Source of the DNA: Clostridia bacterium | GTDB taxonomy: Bacteria > Bacillota > Clostridia > Oscillospirales > CAG-272 | Reading direction: 5' to 3' | Length of the DNA: 25,851 bases | NCBI GenBank assembly: GCA_900768535.1 | Contig: CAAGDE010000197.1 | Coordinates: forward strand, 1-25,851 | Part shown: piece by piece, positions 7,444-16,088 of the stretch | Layout of the letters: each line of letters begins with the position of its first letter | How positions within the stretch are numbered: position 1 is the stretch's first letter | Notes under the pieces: model-generated | What the model was told of the DNA's origin: nothing | Database searches by the model: none | The model's input: only the letters and a program-made list of their open reading frames with translations | Position numbers and translations under genes: made by a program

Positions 7444-8244
7444 TTAAGGGTTCTGTTCTTTTCCGAGTATCCCCGCCATTGCGGTGAGAGCTTCCTCGAT
7501 CGGGGGAAGCTCCGGGTGCCACTTGCGCTCCCACTCCAGAGAGATACAGCCGTCAAAGCCATCGGCACGAAGCCTGTCTGCAATGTCGCACAGCGGGATG
7601 TCCCCTTTGCCGGGGAGAACCTGCGTGCGGTCCGGAAGGCAGTCCTTGAAGTGGATGTGCCGGATGCAGGGACGAAGCAGACGGTAAAGCGGCAGGAAAT
7701 CCCGCCCCGTTGCAAAATAGGTGTGCATCACATCCCAAATCAGCCCGAAGCCCGCGCGGTCGCCGAGGGCATCCAGAATCGGCGTCAGCGTCCGTGCACA
7801 GTTGAAGTCGCCGTGTGTCTCCAGCAAAGCGGTCACACCGTGCGCGGCGGCATCCTCGGCAAGCAGGGACAGTCCTGCAATCACGCTCTGCGCAGCGGCG
7901 GCGGGATCCTCCCCTGTGTTGTTGCCGAATACGCGGATATAGGGCGCACCGAGTGCCGAGGCAATCATCACGGCGGCGTGCGCTTCCGCAAGGGAGGCAG
8001 CCCGGTCGTGCGGATCGTGGAACGATGCGGAGGCGCCGATCACGCGGACGCGCAGACCGGCATTCGCCAGGCAGGTTCGGGTTGCTCCGAGCCGGTTTTG
8101 CGCGAAGTCGGCAATCTCACGGTTGTCGATTACGCCTCCGATGCCTCTGAATTCCAGATACGGGATACGGTAGGCTTGCGCAAGCAGGAGAATGTCCGCA
8201 AGCGGGCGCTCGACACAGCCGAGCGTGGAAAAACATTGCTTCAT
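7444..8244 (-). CDS. Sugar phosphate isomerase/epimerase family protein (xylose isomerase-like TIM barrel)
   Basis: A 266-residue AP-endonuclease-2/xylose-isomerase-like barrel. These enzymes use a divalent metal to isomerise or epimerise free or oxidised sugars, or act on inositol-type compounds. Likely metal ligands are E142 (LLETHGD), D171 and H174 (IWDVMHTYF), H196/H198 (IRHIHFKD) and E237 (SLEWERKW). The ATG at 8244 follows AAGGAA with 8-nt spacing; a longer in-frame extension (to 8337) would cross the promoter and is rejected. It is transcribed divergently from the redox operon, and the two share a 200-bp control region, so a linked role is possible. Exact substrate unknown. Confidence 0.85.
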   Translation of the reverse strand: MKQCFSTLGCVERPLADILLLAQAYRIPYLEFRGIGGVIDNREIADFAQNRLGATRTCLANAGLRVRVIGASASFHDPHDRAASLAEAHAAVMIASALGAPYIRVFGNNTGEDPAAAAQSVIAGLSLLAEDAAAHGVTALLETHGDFNCARTLTPILDALGDRAGFGLIWDVMHTYFATGRDFLPLYRLLRPCIRHIHFKDCLPDRTQVLPGKGDIPLCDIADRLRADGFDGCISLEWERKWHPELPPIEEALTAMAGILGKEQNP

Positions 8245-8284
8245 ATCGGGTTCCTTTCCGGGACGGCTTCTTTCGTCTGCATTT

Positions 8285-8313
8285 ATTGTAGCACCCCGGA
8301 CCGGCAATGTCAA
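8285..8313 (-). promoter_or_regulatory. Sigma-A promoter of the isomerase gene
   Basis: On the minus strand a perfect TTGACA (8308-8313) and TACAAT (8285-8290) are 17 nt apart, with a leader of about 35 nt. It is the strongest housekeeping promoter in the window. Confidence 0.8.
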
Positions 8314-8386
8314 GCACTGTTTGCATCTTCCACGCAAAAATTATGTAAGAGTTGCGCAAAACCCGAAATACGGCAAAACATACACT

Positions 8387-8414
8387 TTGCAAGTCCGCGG
8401 ATTTCCTGTATAAT
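8387..8414 (+). promoter_or_regulatory. Sigma-A promoter of the redox operon
   Basis: TTGCAA (8387-8392) and a perfect TATAAT (8409-8414) are 16 nt apart. AAAGGAG (8431-8437) and the ATG at 8447 follow at normal distances. The AraC regulator at the end of the operon may act here; I could not define its binding site. Confidence 0.65.
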
Positions 8415-8446
8415 AGGAAGCGGCGATAACAAAGGAGACCGGAATC

Positions 8447-9436
8447 ATGAATGAAAAAATATTGATGGGCGGTACGGACCTGCCCCTGGTCTGGACGGCG
8501 GAAAATCTCCGCGCGGCAGGGCTGAGCGGAGCGGTCGTAACCAAAGAAGATATCCTCGCCTTTCCCGAACGGTACCGGGACACGCGCTACCTGTTCTCCA
8601 CCTGGGGAATGCCGGCGTTCCGGGAGGACGAGATCCGGCGCTGTCTGCCGTCCCTGCGGGCGGTCTTTTATGCGGCGGGAAGCGTGCAGAGCTTTGCCGC
8701 GCCCTTCCTGGATGCAGGCGTTGCGGTCTTTTCCGCACGGGCGGCAAATGCGGTTCCGGTTGCGGAATACACCGCGGCGCAGATTCTGCTGGCGAACAAG
8801 GGCTTTTTCCGCACCTGCCGCAGTCTGGCACGCGGAACCGACTGGACATCCGCCCGCGCACTGTCAAGACAGTATCCGGGCAACTACGGGGCAACGGTCG
8901 GCATCATCGGGTGCGGGCTGATCGGGCATCTTGTCATCGAACGTCTGCTGCGTGACCGTCTGCACGTGCTTGTTTCCGATGCCTTCCTCACGGCAGAGCA
9001 GCTTCATGCACTCGGTGCGGAGAAGGTCACGACAGAGGAGCTGTTCGCCCGTTCCGATGTCGTCAGCAATCATCTGGCAAACGTCCCCGCAACGGTCGGA
9101 ATGCTGGGCGGCGACCTCTTTGCCTCCATGAAGCCGAACGCAACCTTCATCAACACCGGCAGAGGGGCAACCGTCCGCCAGGACGAGCTTATCGCCGTTC
9201 TGACCGCACGTCCCGATCTCTGCGCCCTGCTGGATGTAACCGACCCCGAGCCGCCTGCCCCCGCCTCTCCCCTGCTCTCCCTGCCGAACGTCTTTCTGAC
9301 CCCGCATATTTCGGGCAGTCAGTGTTCCGAGTGCGCGAGAATGGGCGCTTACATGGCGGAGGAATTCCGCGCCTTCGATGCCGGGCAGGCAACCCGCTTT
9401 GCAGTTACGCGGGAGATGCTGGACACAATGGCATAA
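8447..9436 (+). CDS. D-isomer-specific 2-hydroxyacid dehydrogenase family protein
   Basis: A 329-residue cytoplasmic NAD(P)-dependent dehydrogenase of the PGDH/D-lactate dehydrogenase family, which interconverts 2-keto acids and D-2-hydroxy acids. The C-terminal Rossmann domain has GCGLIG (155-160). The catalytic set is complete: R239 in NTGRG, E268 in DPEPP and H287 in LTPHISG. The N-terminal catalytic domain is less conserved, with FAAPFLDAGVAVFSARAANAVPVAEYTAAQIL marking the family. It is the first gene of a five-gene run; the next gene starts 22 nt later. It is not a recognisable serA: no ACT domain follows. The substrate may be linked to the flavin enzymes downstream. Confidence 0.88.
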   Translation: MNEKILMGGTDLPLVWTAENLRAAGLSGAVVTKEDILAFPERYRDTRYLFSTWGMPAFREDEIRRCLPSLRAVFYAAGSVQSFAAPFLDAGVAVFSARAANAVPVAEYTAAQILLANKGFFRTCRSLARGTDWTSARALSRQYPGNYGATVGIIGCGLIGHLVIERLLRDRLHVLVSDAFLTAEQLHALGAEKVTTEELFARSDVVSNHLANVPATVGMLGGDLFASMKPNATFINTGRGATVRQDELIAVLTARPDLCALLDVTDPEPPAPASPLLSLPNVFLTPHISGSQCSECARMGAYMAEEFRAFDAGQATRFAVTREMLDTMA

Positions 9437-9458
9437 CAAACAACAAGGAGACAGAACC

Positions 9459-10775
9459 GTGTACAAAAGACCGATAAACCGCGCGGAGCTTCCGGAAGCA
9501 CTCCCTTACCGTGACAGCACCGCAATCCTTTCCACCCCCTGCCGCACGGCGGGGCATACGCTCCCGAACCGCATCGTCTACCAGCCGATGGAGGGCTGTG
9601 ACGGCACCGGAGACGGGACGCCGGGAGAGCTGACCGTCCGCCGCTACTGCCGCTTTGCACACGGCGGACCGGGACTGATCTGGTTTGAAGCCACTGCAAT
9701 CCTGCCCCAAGCGCGGGCAAATCCCCGGCAGATGATGCTGACCGAAAAGAACCGGGACGCATACAAGCGGCTGCTCTCCGAGATGCGGGAGATTTCCGTG
9801 CGCGAGAACGGCTACGCGCCGCTCGTTATCTGCCAGCTGACGCATTCGGGGCGTTATTCCAAGCCGAACGGCTATCCCGAACCGCTGGTGGCACAGCACC
9901 GCCCGCTGTTTGAGGGAGACCGTCCCCTCTCCGAGGACCGGATTCTGACCGATGACGACCTCGCCGCTCTCCCCGAACGCTACGCCCATGCGGCGCGGCT
10001 TGCGGCTGAGGTCGGCTTTGACGGTGTGGATATCAAGGCTTGCCACGGCTACCTGCTGTCCGAATTGCTCGGCGCTTACGGCAGGAGCGGTCCCTTTGGC
10101 GGCGAAGCCTATGAAAACCGCACCCGGCTGCTGCTCTCGGCGGTGGAGGCGGTCCGGGCGGCGGCGCCTGACAGCCTGCTGCTCGCCTCCCGCTTCAACG
10201 CCTATGACGGCTTTCCCTACCCGCACGGCTTTGCGGCAAGCGACCGGGCGGGCGTTCCCGATCTGCGCGAGCCGGAGCGGCTGGCAGGCGATCTGGTCAC
10301 GCGCGGCGTGCGGATTCTCGATGTCACCATGGGAAATCCCTATCAGAACCACGAGGTCAACCGTCCCACCGCGTTTGCCGATGCGGTCCCGCCCTATGAG
10401 AGCATCCTGCGGATGCGCGCAGGTGCTATCGCAGTTGCAAATGCGGCACGTGCAGTCGCTGCCGATGCCCTGACCGTTTCTTCTGGCTCCACCTTCCTCG
10501 GTGTCACGGCGCCGCACGTTGCCGCGGCAGACATTGATGCGGGCGCGTACGAGCTGGTCGGCTTCGGCAGACAGAGCTTTGCCGATCCCGATTCCGCACA
10601 GGAGATTCTCCGGAACGGCTGTGCCGATCCGCGGCGCCTCTGCCTGACCTGCGGGAAGTGCACCGCCCTGATGCGTGCCGGAAAAACGCCTGGGTGCGTG
10701 ATCTACGACAAGGATATTTACGGCTCCCTCTACCGGGAGACCTTTGCAAAACAGAACGGAGGAACCAAGGTATGA
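9459..10775 (+). CDS. Old Yellow Enzyme-family FMN oxidoreductase with C-terminal Cys cluster
   Basis: A 438-residue protein of the NADH:flavin oxidoreductase / 2,4-dienoyl-CoA reductase family, which uses FMN to reduce activated C=C bonds (enones, enoates). Visible are the barrel start NRIVYQPMEG, QLTHSGRYS (126-134), FDGVDIKACHGYLLSELLG around H196, and ELVGFGRQSFADPD (365-378). Cysteines C395, C398, C401 and C413 resemble the [4Fe-4S] site of 2,4-dienoyl-CoA reductase, spaced C-x2-C-x2-C-x11-C. The protein ends soon after, so the C-terminal FAD/NAD(P) domain of the larger family members is missing; an external electron donor would be needed if the cluster is functional. The start is the GTG at 9459, 8 nt after AAGGAG. 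The gene overlaps the next one by ATGA, so they are coupled. Confidence 0.87.
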   Translation: MYKRPINRAELPEALPYRDSTAILSTPCRTAGHTLPNRIVYQPMEGCDGTGDGTPGELTVRRYCRFAHGGPGLIWFEATAILPQARANPRQMMLTEKNRDAYKRLLSEMREISVRENGYAPLVICQLTHSGRYSKPNGYPEPLVAQHRPLFEGDRPLSEDRILTDDDLAALPERYAHAARLAAEVGFDGVDIKACHGYLLSELLGAYGRSGPFGGEAYENRTRLLLSAVEAVRAAAPDSLLLASRFNAYDGFPYPHGFAASDRAGVPDLREPERLAGDLVTRGVRILDVTMGNPYQNHEVNRPTAFADAVPPYESILRMRAGAIAVANAARAVAADALTVSSGSTFLGVTAPHVAAADIDAGAYELVGFGRQSFADPDSAQEILRNGCADPRRLCLTCGKCTALMRAGKTPGCVIYDKDIYGSLYRETFAKQNGGTKV

Positions 10776-11503
10776 ACTACGCAATCGTAACCGGAGCGCT
10801 CGGCGGAATCGGGCGCGCCACGGCAGAATTGCTGCTCTCCCGCGGCTGGGGCGTGGTCGGCATGGATCTGCCCGGGCATCCCGACCTTACGGGCTTTTCC
10901 GAACACTTTACGTATGTTTCGGGTGATCTCTCCGCTCCTGCAGACCGGAAACGGCTCGTCTCCATGCCCCCGCAGCTGGATGCGCTGGTCAATGTTGCGG
11001 GCATTGCTCCGCGCGTGCGTGCGGATCTTTTGGAGATGACCGAGGAAAGCTACGACCGCGTAATGAACGTCAATACCAAGGGAACCATGTTCCTCACCCA
11101 GGCGGCGGCGCGGCGGATGCTGTCCCAGCCAAAGAGGGACGGCGTGCGCGGACGGATTGTCAACGTCTCCTCCTGCTCGGCATACACCAGCTCGACCTCA
11201 CGCGGCGAATACTGCGTCTCCAAGGCGGGCGTGACCATGCTGACCATGCTCTACGCGGACCGACTTGCATCGGCGGGTATCACGGTAAACGAGGTCTGCC
11301 CCGGCGTGATTCACACGGGCATGACCATGGCAGTGAAGGAAAAATACGACCGTCTGATTGCGGACGGACTGGTTCCGATGGGGCGCTGGGGTGAACCGGA
11401 GGATGTTGCGCGGGCAATCTGCGCACTGCTGGACGGCAGTCTCGGCTACACCACCGGACAGTCGATTGCCGTGGACGGCGGAATGCACATCAGACGGCTG
11501 TGA
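10772..11503 (+). CDS. Short-chain dehydrogenase/reductase (SDR)
   Basis: A 243-residue classical SDR, acting on an alcohol/ketone pair with NAD(P)H in the cytoplasm. Motifs are TGALGGIG (7-14, TGxxxGxG), NVAG (74-77), the catalytic serine region NVSSCSAY (131-138) and Y147-x3-K151. D32 (MDLPG) at the end of strand beta-2 suggests NAD(H) preference. The C-terminus GYTTGQSIAVDGG is typical of the FabG-like group. The ATG overlaps the OYE stop, and its own stop overlaps the ATG of the flavoprotein, so the three are translated as one unit. A role in fatty acid synthesis is unlikely in this context. Confidence 0.92.
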   Translation: MNYAIVTGALGGIGRATAELLLSRGWGVVGMDLPGHPDLTGFSEHFTYVSGDLSAPADRKRLVSMPPQLDALVNVAGIAPRVRADLLEMTEESYDRVMNVNTKGTMFLTQAAARRMLSQPKRDGVRGRIVNVSSCSAYTSSTSRGEYCVSKAGVTMLTMLYADRLASAGITVNEVCPGVIHTGMTMAVKEKYDRLIADGLVPMGRWGEPEDVARAICALLDGSLGYTTGQSIAVDGGMHIRRL

Positions 11504-13296
11504 TGAAACGGAATTATCACACCCTCGTCATCGGAAGCGGATGCGCGGGCTTTGCGGCGGCGGAGCGGCTTTGGTCGCTCGGCGTGACCGACATCGCGCT
11601 CCTGACCGAGGGAAGAAGCATGGGCACCTCGCGCAACACGGGGAGCGACAAGCAGACCTACTACAAGCTCTCGCTCTGCGGCTCCGAGGGAGACAGCGTG
11701 CGTGAAATGGCGCAGACGCTTTTTGACGGCGGCGGGGTCAACGGCGACAACGCGATGTGCGAGGCGGCGTATTCGGTCCGCTGCTTCATGCATCTGGTGG
11801 AGCTGGGCGTCCCCTTCCCCTGCAACGAATACGGCGAATATGCCGGCTACAAAACAGACCACGACCCGCGCACACGGGCAACCTCCTGCGGTCCGCTGAC
11901 CTCGAAATACATGACCGAGGCGCTGGAGCGGGCGGTGGACGGCTACGGGATTCCCGTCCTCGACGGCTGGCGGGCAATCCGTGTCCTCACGGACGGCGGG
12001 CACGTCACGGGCGTTGCGGCAATCCGCGCAACCGGAGAGCACGCGGTTTTCGCCTGCCGCAACCTGATTCTGGCAACGGGCGGTCCTGCGGCGATCTATG
12101 AACATTCGGTCTACCCGGAAAGTCAGACCGGTGCCACGGGGCTTGCCATCGGCGCGGGTGCCGCCTGCACAAACCTGGAGGAATGGCAGTACGGCATTGC
12201 AAGCACCGACTTTCGCTGGAACCTTTCGGGAACCTACCAGCAGGTGCTCCCCCGCTATTTTTCGGTGGATGCGGACGGGGTGGAACGGGAATTCCTTTGG
12301 GATGCGCTCGGAGAAGGCTCGCCGGATCGGATCTTCCTCAAGGGCTATCAGTGGCCGTTTGACACGCGCAAGCTGAACGGCTCCTCGCAGGTCGATCTGC
12401 TGGTTGCCGATGAGATCCGGAACGGGCGGCGGGTCTATCTCGACTTCACCCGCAATCCAAAGGGGCTGGACGAAGCCTTCTCGGCGCTCGGCGAGGAGGG
12501 GCGGAACTATCTGCGCCGCTCCGGTGCGCTGTTCGGCACACCCCTGGAACGCCTGAAGCACATGAACATCGGCGCGTACACGCTCTATCTGAATCACGGA
12601 ATCGACTTGGCGCACGACCCGTTGCGGATTGCCGTCTGCGCCCAGCACTGCAACGGCGGAATTGCCGTGGACGCAAACTGGCAGACCACGGTTCCGGGAC
12701 TTTACGCAGTGGGAGAAGCAGCCGGGAATTTCGGGGTCTACCGTCCGGGCGGAAGCGCACTGAACGCCACACAGGTCGGCGCACTCCGCGCGGCAGAGCA
12801 CATCGCATCACAGCCCGACCGCACCGCGCCCGACACGGTTCCCCGATTTGACTTTCCCGCATACCGGCATGGCACCTCCAACATCCGCGCGCTGTACGGA
12901 AAGCTCCGTCACGAGATGAGCCGCGTTGCCGATTTCGCGCGAAGCCTGCCGGAAATGAAAAAAATGCTTGCAGAAGTCTCGGAATTGTGCTATAATACAG
13001 AAGGAAACCTCGTCATCGGCGGCGCGGAGGATGAACTGCCGGCGGCGCTCCTGACCGATCTGCTCCTGACCCAGCAGGCGGTGCTTTCCGCCATGCTGTT
13101 CTCGGCGGAGGCGGTCGGCTCGCACGGGTCGGCGTACATCGTGGGGACCGAGGTACCGCAGGAACAGCCAATCCGCCGCACCTGTACCCGGACGGTCGGC
13201 ACCCGTTCGACGCTTTGCCCGGTGCGTCCGATCCCGGACGGAGAGCTGTGGTTTGAGAATCTGCTCCGCCGCAGTCAGGAAGCGCACCGCACATAA
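11503..13296 (+). CDS. FAD-dependent oxidoreductase, fumarate reductase/succinate dehydrogenase flavoprotein family
   Basis: A 597-residue flavoprotein related to FrdA, L-aspartate oxidase and soluble enoate reductases. The N-terminal dinucleotide fold has VIGSGCAG (9-16), followed by a second FAD-contact ATGGP (191-195). The capping-domain active-site stretch AQHCNGGIAVD (380-390) contains the conserved H382, and the FAD-binding end is GLYAVGEAAGNFG with R414-PGGSALN. No flavocytochrome heme or FMN-attachment domain is present. The ATG at 11503 overlaps the SDR stop (TGATG); a GTG one codon earlier is possible. The family reduces a C=C or C-O next to a carbonyl, or oxidises the reverse reaction. 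The neighbours suggest it works in series with the OYE and SDR enzymes. Confidence 0.88.
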   Translation: MKRNYHTLVIGSGCAGFAAAERLWSLGVTDIALLTEGRSMGTSRNTGSDKQTYYKLSLCGSEGDSVREMAQTLFDGGGVNGDNAMCEAAYSVRCFMHLVELGVPFPCNEYGEYAGYKTDHDPRTRATSCGPLTSKYMTEALERAVDGYGIPVLDGWRAIRVLTDGGHVTGVAAIRATGEHAVFACRNLILATGGPAAIYEHSVYPESQTGATGLAIGAGAACTNLEEWQYGIASTDFRWNLSGTYQQVLPRYFSVDADGVEREFLWDALGEGSPDRIFLKGYQWPFDTRKLNGSSQVDLLVADEIRNGRRVYLDFTRNPKGLDEAFSALGEEGRNYLRRSGALFGTPLERLKHMNIGAYTLYLNHGIDLAHDPLRIAVCAQHCNGGIAVDANWQTTVPGLYAVGEAAGNFGVYRPGGSALNATQVGALRAAEHIASQPDRTAPDTVPRFDFPAYRHGTSNIRALYGKLRHEMSRVADFARSLPEMKKMLAEVSELCYNTEGNLVIGGAEDELPAALLTDLLLTQQAVLSAMLFSAEAVGSHGSAYIVGTEVPQEQPIRRTCTRTVGTRSTLCPVRPIPDGELWFENLLRRSQEAHRT

Positions 13297-13319
13297 TTTT
13301 TTGTGGCAGGAGGTTAGAA

Positions 13320-14138
13320 ATGCACCCGTGTATTGAAAATCTGTACTTTGAAAAAGGACTGCACATCGGTCACGTAGACATCATGCGCCACAACGCATGG
13401 GAGCTGATCTTCATCACGCGGGGCGAGGTTCACGTAGAGATTGCCGGAAAATCCTACGATGCCGCCGCGCCCTCCATGATCTTCATCAGCAACTACGAGC
13501 CGCACGTCCTGACGGTGCGTTCCGAGGTCTATGAGCGGTATGTCATGCTGGTGAACCCGTCCGTTGCCAAAAGCGCGTTGCGCCCCGCCTTCCTGCAAAC
13601 GGTTTTCTCCATCCACTCGCCCAGCTTCTGCCACGTCCTGCCGCTGGAGGACGGCGCGGCGCTGGACGACTTCCGGATGCTCTTTCGCAATCTGCTCACG
13701 GAGCGGGAGAGTGACAACGCAGGCGGAGAGGGCGAGCAGGTCTGGCTTTCCGCGCTCCTGTGGCGGCTGTACAGACTGAACCCCTGCCTGTTCTCCATGG
13801 TCGGCGGAAGCGCGGAGAAGATTGTCGCCTCCATCCGCACCGAACTGGAAAATCACCCGGAGCGGAAGCTGGATCTGAACGCGCTCGCGGCGGCGAATTA
13901 TATCAGCTCCTACTATCTTTCGCACGTTTTTCACCGCGTCACGGGCTACACCATCAAGCGCTATCTTCTGCTTTGCCGCATTTCGCTTGCCTGTATGCTC
14001 CTGTCCGAGGGGAGCAAAACGGTAGCGCAGGTTGCGGTTGCCTGCGGATTTACCGATGCAAGCAATTTCTCCCGCTACTTCCGCGAGATTACGGGTATGA
14101 CCCCGTGGGAATACCGAAAGATAGGAAAAACCACCTGA
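13320..14138 (+). CDS. AraC-family transcriptional regulator
   Basis: A 272-residue regulator. Residues 1-85 form a cupin-like sensor (WELIFITRGEVHVEIAGKSY, then SNYEPHVL), and about 180-270 form the double helix-turn-helix of AraC/XylS: LNALAAANYISSYYLSHVFH for the first helix pair, then TVAQVAVACGFTDASNFSRYF and the end MTPWEYRK. It lies 23 nt after the flavoprotein gene with GGAGG 6 nt before its ATG, and a strong terminator follows. It probably controls the redox operon (and perhaps the heparinase side) in response to a small molecule such as a sugar or the operon substrate. Confidence 0.92.
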   Translation: MHPCIENLYFEKGLHIGHVDIMRHNAWELIFITRGEVHVEIAGKSYDAAAPSMIFISNYEPHVLTVRSEVYERYVMLVNPSVAKSALRPAFLQTVFSIHSPSFCHVLPLEDGAALDDFRMLFRNLLTERESDNAGGEGEQVWLSALLWRLYRLNPCLFSMVGGSAEKIVASIRTELENHPERKLDLNALAAANYISSYYLSHVFHRVTGYTIKRYLLLCRISLACMLLSEGSKTVAQVAVACGFTDASNFSRYFREITGMTPWEYRKIGKTT

Positions 14139-14167
14139 ATAAAATTCAGGAGACCGACCGTAAATAT

Positions 14168-14209
14168 CCCCGCCCACTTTCGTCTCAGTGAAAGTGGGCG
14201 GGGTTATTT
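14168..14209. terminator. Strong bidirectional terminator
   Basis: A perfect 14-bp GC-rich stem (CCCCGCCCACTTTC/GAAAGTGGGCGGGG) with an 8-nt loop is followed by TTATTT on the plus strand and by ATATTTA on the minus strand. It separates the converging regulator and heparinase-like genes. Confidence 0.85.
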
Positions 14210-16088
14210 ACCGGATTTCAATTGTCACGCGATGCTCCGCTGCCGTCTTTGAGGTCAGGTTGATCCGCCAAAGTGTCGGAACGCCCCATGCGGTGGGAAT
14301 CCGCGCCGTCTCCGGCGAGGTGTGCTCGACCTCCTCCACGGTCATCACCAGTCCCGCCGGATAGGTCAGCCGCCGCCCGTGCAGAACAAAGGCACCGTCC
14401 GTGCATTGCTCCGGTTCGGTGTCGGTCAAAAGACGGAACACCACCTCCCCTGCCGCCGAAAGGGAAATATCATCCGTCAGCGTAATCTTCCCTCCCCGCA
14501 ATGCAGCCGTCCGGCGGAAGGAACGAATCCCCGCTTCGGTACCGTAAGCATCGCGCAGCTCCACCGTGCAGAAATCCTCCCCGGCACAAAAACCGGTTGC
14601 GCGGTATTCCCGCCCCTGCTTCTGATCCGCACCGCAGACGGTGGGCAGATTGTGATAGTCGGAACGCGTGTTCCAGACGGTATAGCGCTCCGGACCGAAG
14701 GTTTTGGCGGTATAAGTTCCCGCGCCCGCATCCAGGAGAATCGGCTGACCGTCCGCAAAGACCGATACGGCACCGACATCGTTGTGGTTGTGGCTGGTGT
14801 CGTTATGCCCGCCCTTGACGGCGAGATACAGCCCGCGCTCCTCATCGGCGAACTCCCGCGCGATGAACAGCTCAAAATTCTCCAGCAGGACGCGCTTCGG
14901 CGGCTGATAAGCGGACGCGTCCTGCGGGATTTCCAGTGCAAGCCCGCAAAGCCAGTCGTAGGGAGACTCCCAACAGCTCCAGAGGTCCCGGAGCGCACCG
15001 TCCTCCCCGTGCGCCAGCCGGTCGGCGGCAAAGGATAGCATCTGCGGCACCCGGCAGCGTTCCCCGTAACGGGCAAGCAATCCCACATTGGCTTTCATGC
15101 CCGCAAACGCGTCCGCGTAGGTCAGGAACCGGTTGCGGGTGACCGAAACCAGCGTCTCGCTCTCCCCCATCCGCCGGATCAGCGGGTCGCCGAACAGATC
15201 GATGTACCCGCCGGAAAGATCGTACAGCAGTTCGCAGGCGGCGAACAGCTTTCCGGGCGCCATTGCCCAGTAGCTCGGTCCCTCCTCGCAGGCACCGTCC
15301 GCGCCGTAGCACATGGTGAAGTTATCGAGAATCGGCAGAGCGGCGGAGACAATCTCCTCCCGCCGTGCAGCTTCCGGCTCGCAGAACGCGGCAACGGTCA
15401 GGATGTTTCCGGTGATCCACGGCGCCCAGTTGTTGGCGGGAACCTGCGTTTCGGGGCGGATTCCGTCCCAGCCCTGCCAGCCGGATGCCATCCAGGTGCT
15501 TCTGTCCAGAAACGGGGTCAGAATGCGCCGGTTCAGCTCGTATGCGGTCCGCTTTCGGATTTCAGGCGAAAAGCGATCCAGTGCATCGCCCGCAAAATAC
15601 AGCGTCACGGCAAGCACCGCGCCGCTGATGCCCGCATAAAGGTCAATATAATCCGCCGTCCCCTTCCATGCATAGGGCAGGACCGGGCGATCCGGCTCCC
15701 CGCGATTGATGGCGGGATTGGAGAGATGCGCCGGCACCACCCAGGTCGTCTCCTCCAGCATTGCCCAAACGACATCCGCCAGCTTCTCCGTGAAGCGTCC
15801 CTTCCCCTCCAGCGCCTCGGCAAGGGCAAGCGCCAGGCACATTTTCCGCCGTGTCTGATATTTTTTGTCAAACACCGTGCGGTCGCCGGTACGGCGGAAG
15901 GCGGCATAATCGGTCGCCGACAGGGGCGGGAGCGCCTCGGTCAGGAACTGCTCCGCCTCGGCAATCAGGCGCGCGGCGTTCTCTGCGGTCGGGCGCAGGT
16001 TCCGCCGTCCCATGGGGTGGAACGCGTCGCGGGGCAGGATATGTCCCCGCACGGTGTAGTGCTTTTCTTCAAAAATCCGTCTTGCCAC
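14208..16088 (-). CDS. Heparinase II/III-like polysaccharide lyase
   Basis: A 626-residue protein of the heparinase II/III-like family. These enzymes cut uronic-acid-containing polysaccharides (heparinoids, alginate, related glycans) by beta-elimination. The N-terminal half is an alpha/alpha toroid with NNWAPWITGN (219-228) and the CEEGPSYW motif (267-274). The C-terminal beta-sandwich opens with KGGHNDTSHNHNDVGAV: H428, H433, H435 and D437 fit the metal/catalytic cluster of the family. No signal peptide is seen, so it probably acts on imported oligosaccharides in the cytoplasm. The start is a GTG with AGGAGG 9 nt upstream, and it overlaps the upstream nucleoside hydrolase-like gene by 20 nt. 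Confidence 0.85.
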   Translation of the reverse strand: MARRIFEEKHYTVRGHILPRDAFHPMGRRNLRPTAENAARLIAEAEQFLTEALPPLSATDYAAFRRTGDRTVFDKKYQTRRKMCLALALAEALEGKGRFTEKLADVVWAMLEETTWVVPAHLSNPAINRGEPDRPVLPYAWKGTADYIDLYAGISGAVLAVTLYFAGDALDRFSPEIRKRTAYELNRRILTPFLDRSTWMASGWQGWDGIRPETQVPANNWAPWITGNILTVAAFCEPEAARREEIVSAALPILDNFTMCYGADGACEEGPSYWAMAPGKLFAACELLYDLSGGYIDLFGDPLIRRMGESETLVSVTRNRFLTYADAFAGMKANVGLLARYGERCRVPQMLSFAADRLAHGEDGALRDLWSCWESPYDWLCGLALEIPQDASAYQPPKRVLLENFELFIAREFADEERGLYLAVKGGHNDTSHNHNDVGAVSVFADGQPILLDAGAGTYTAKTFGPERYTVWNTRSDYHNLPTVCGADQKQGREYRATGFCAGEDFCTVELRDAYGTEAGIRSFRRTAALRGGKITLTDDISLSAAGEVVFRLLTDTEPEQCTDGAFVLHGRRLTYPAGLVMTVEEVEHTSPETARIPTAWGVPTLWRINLTSKTAAEHRVTIEIR

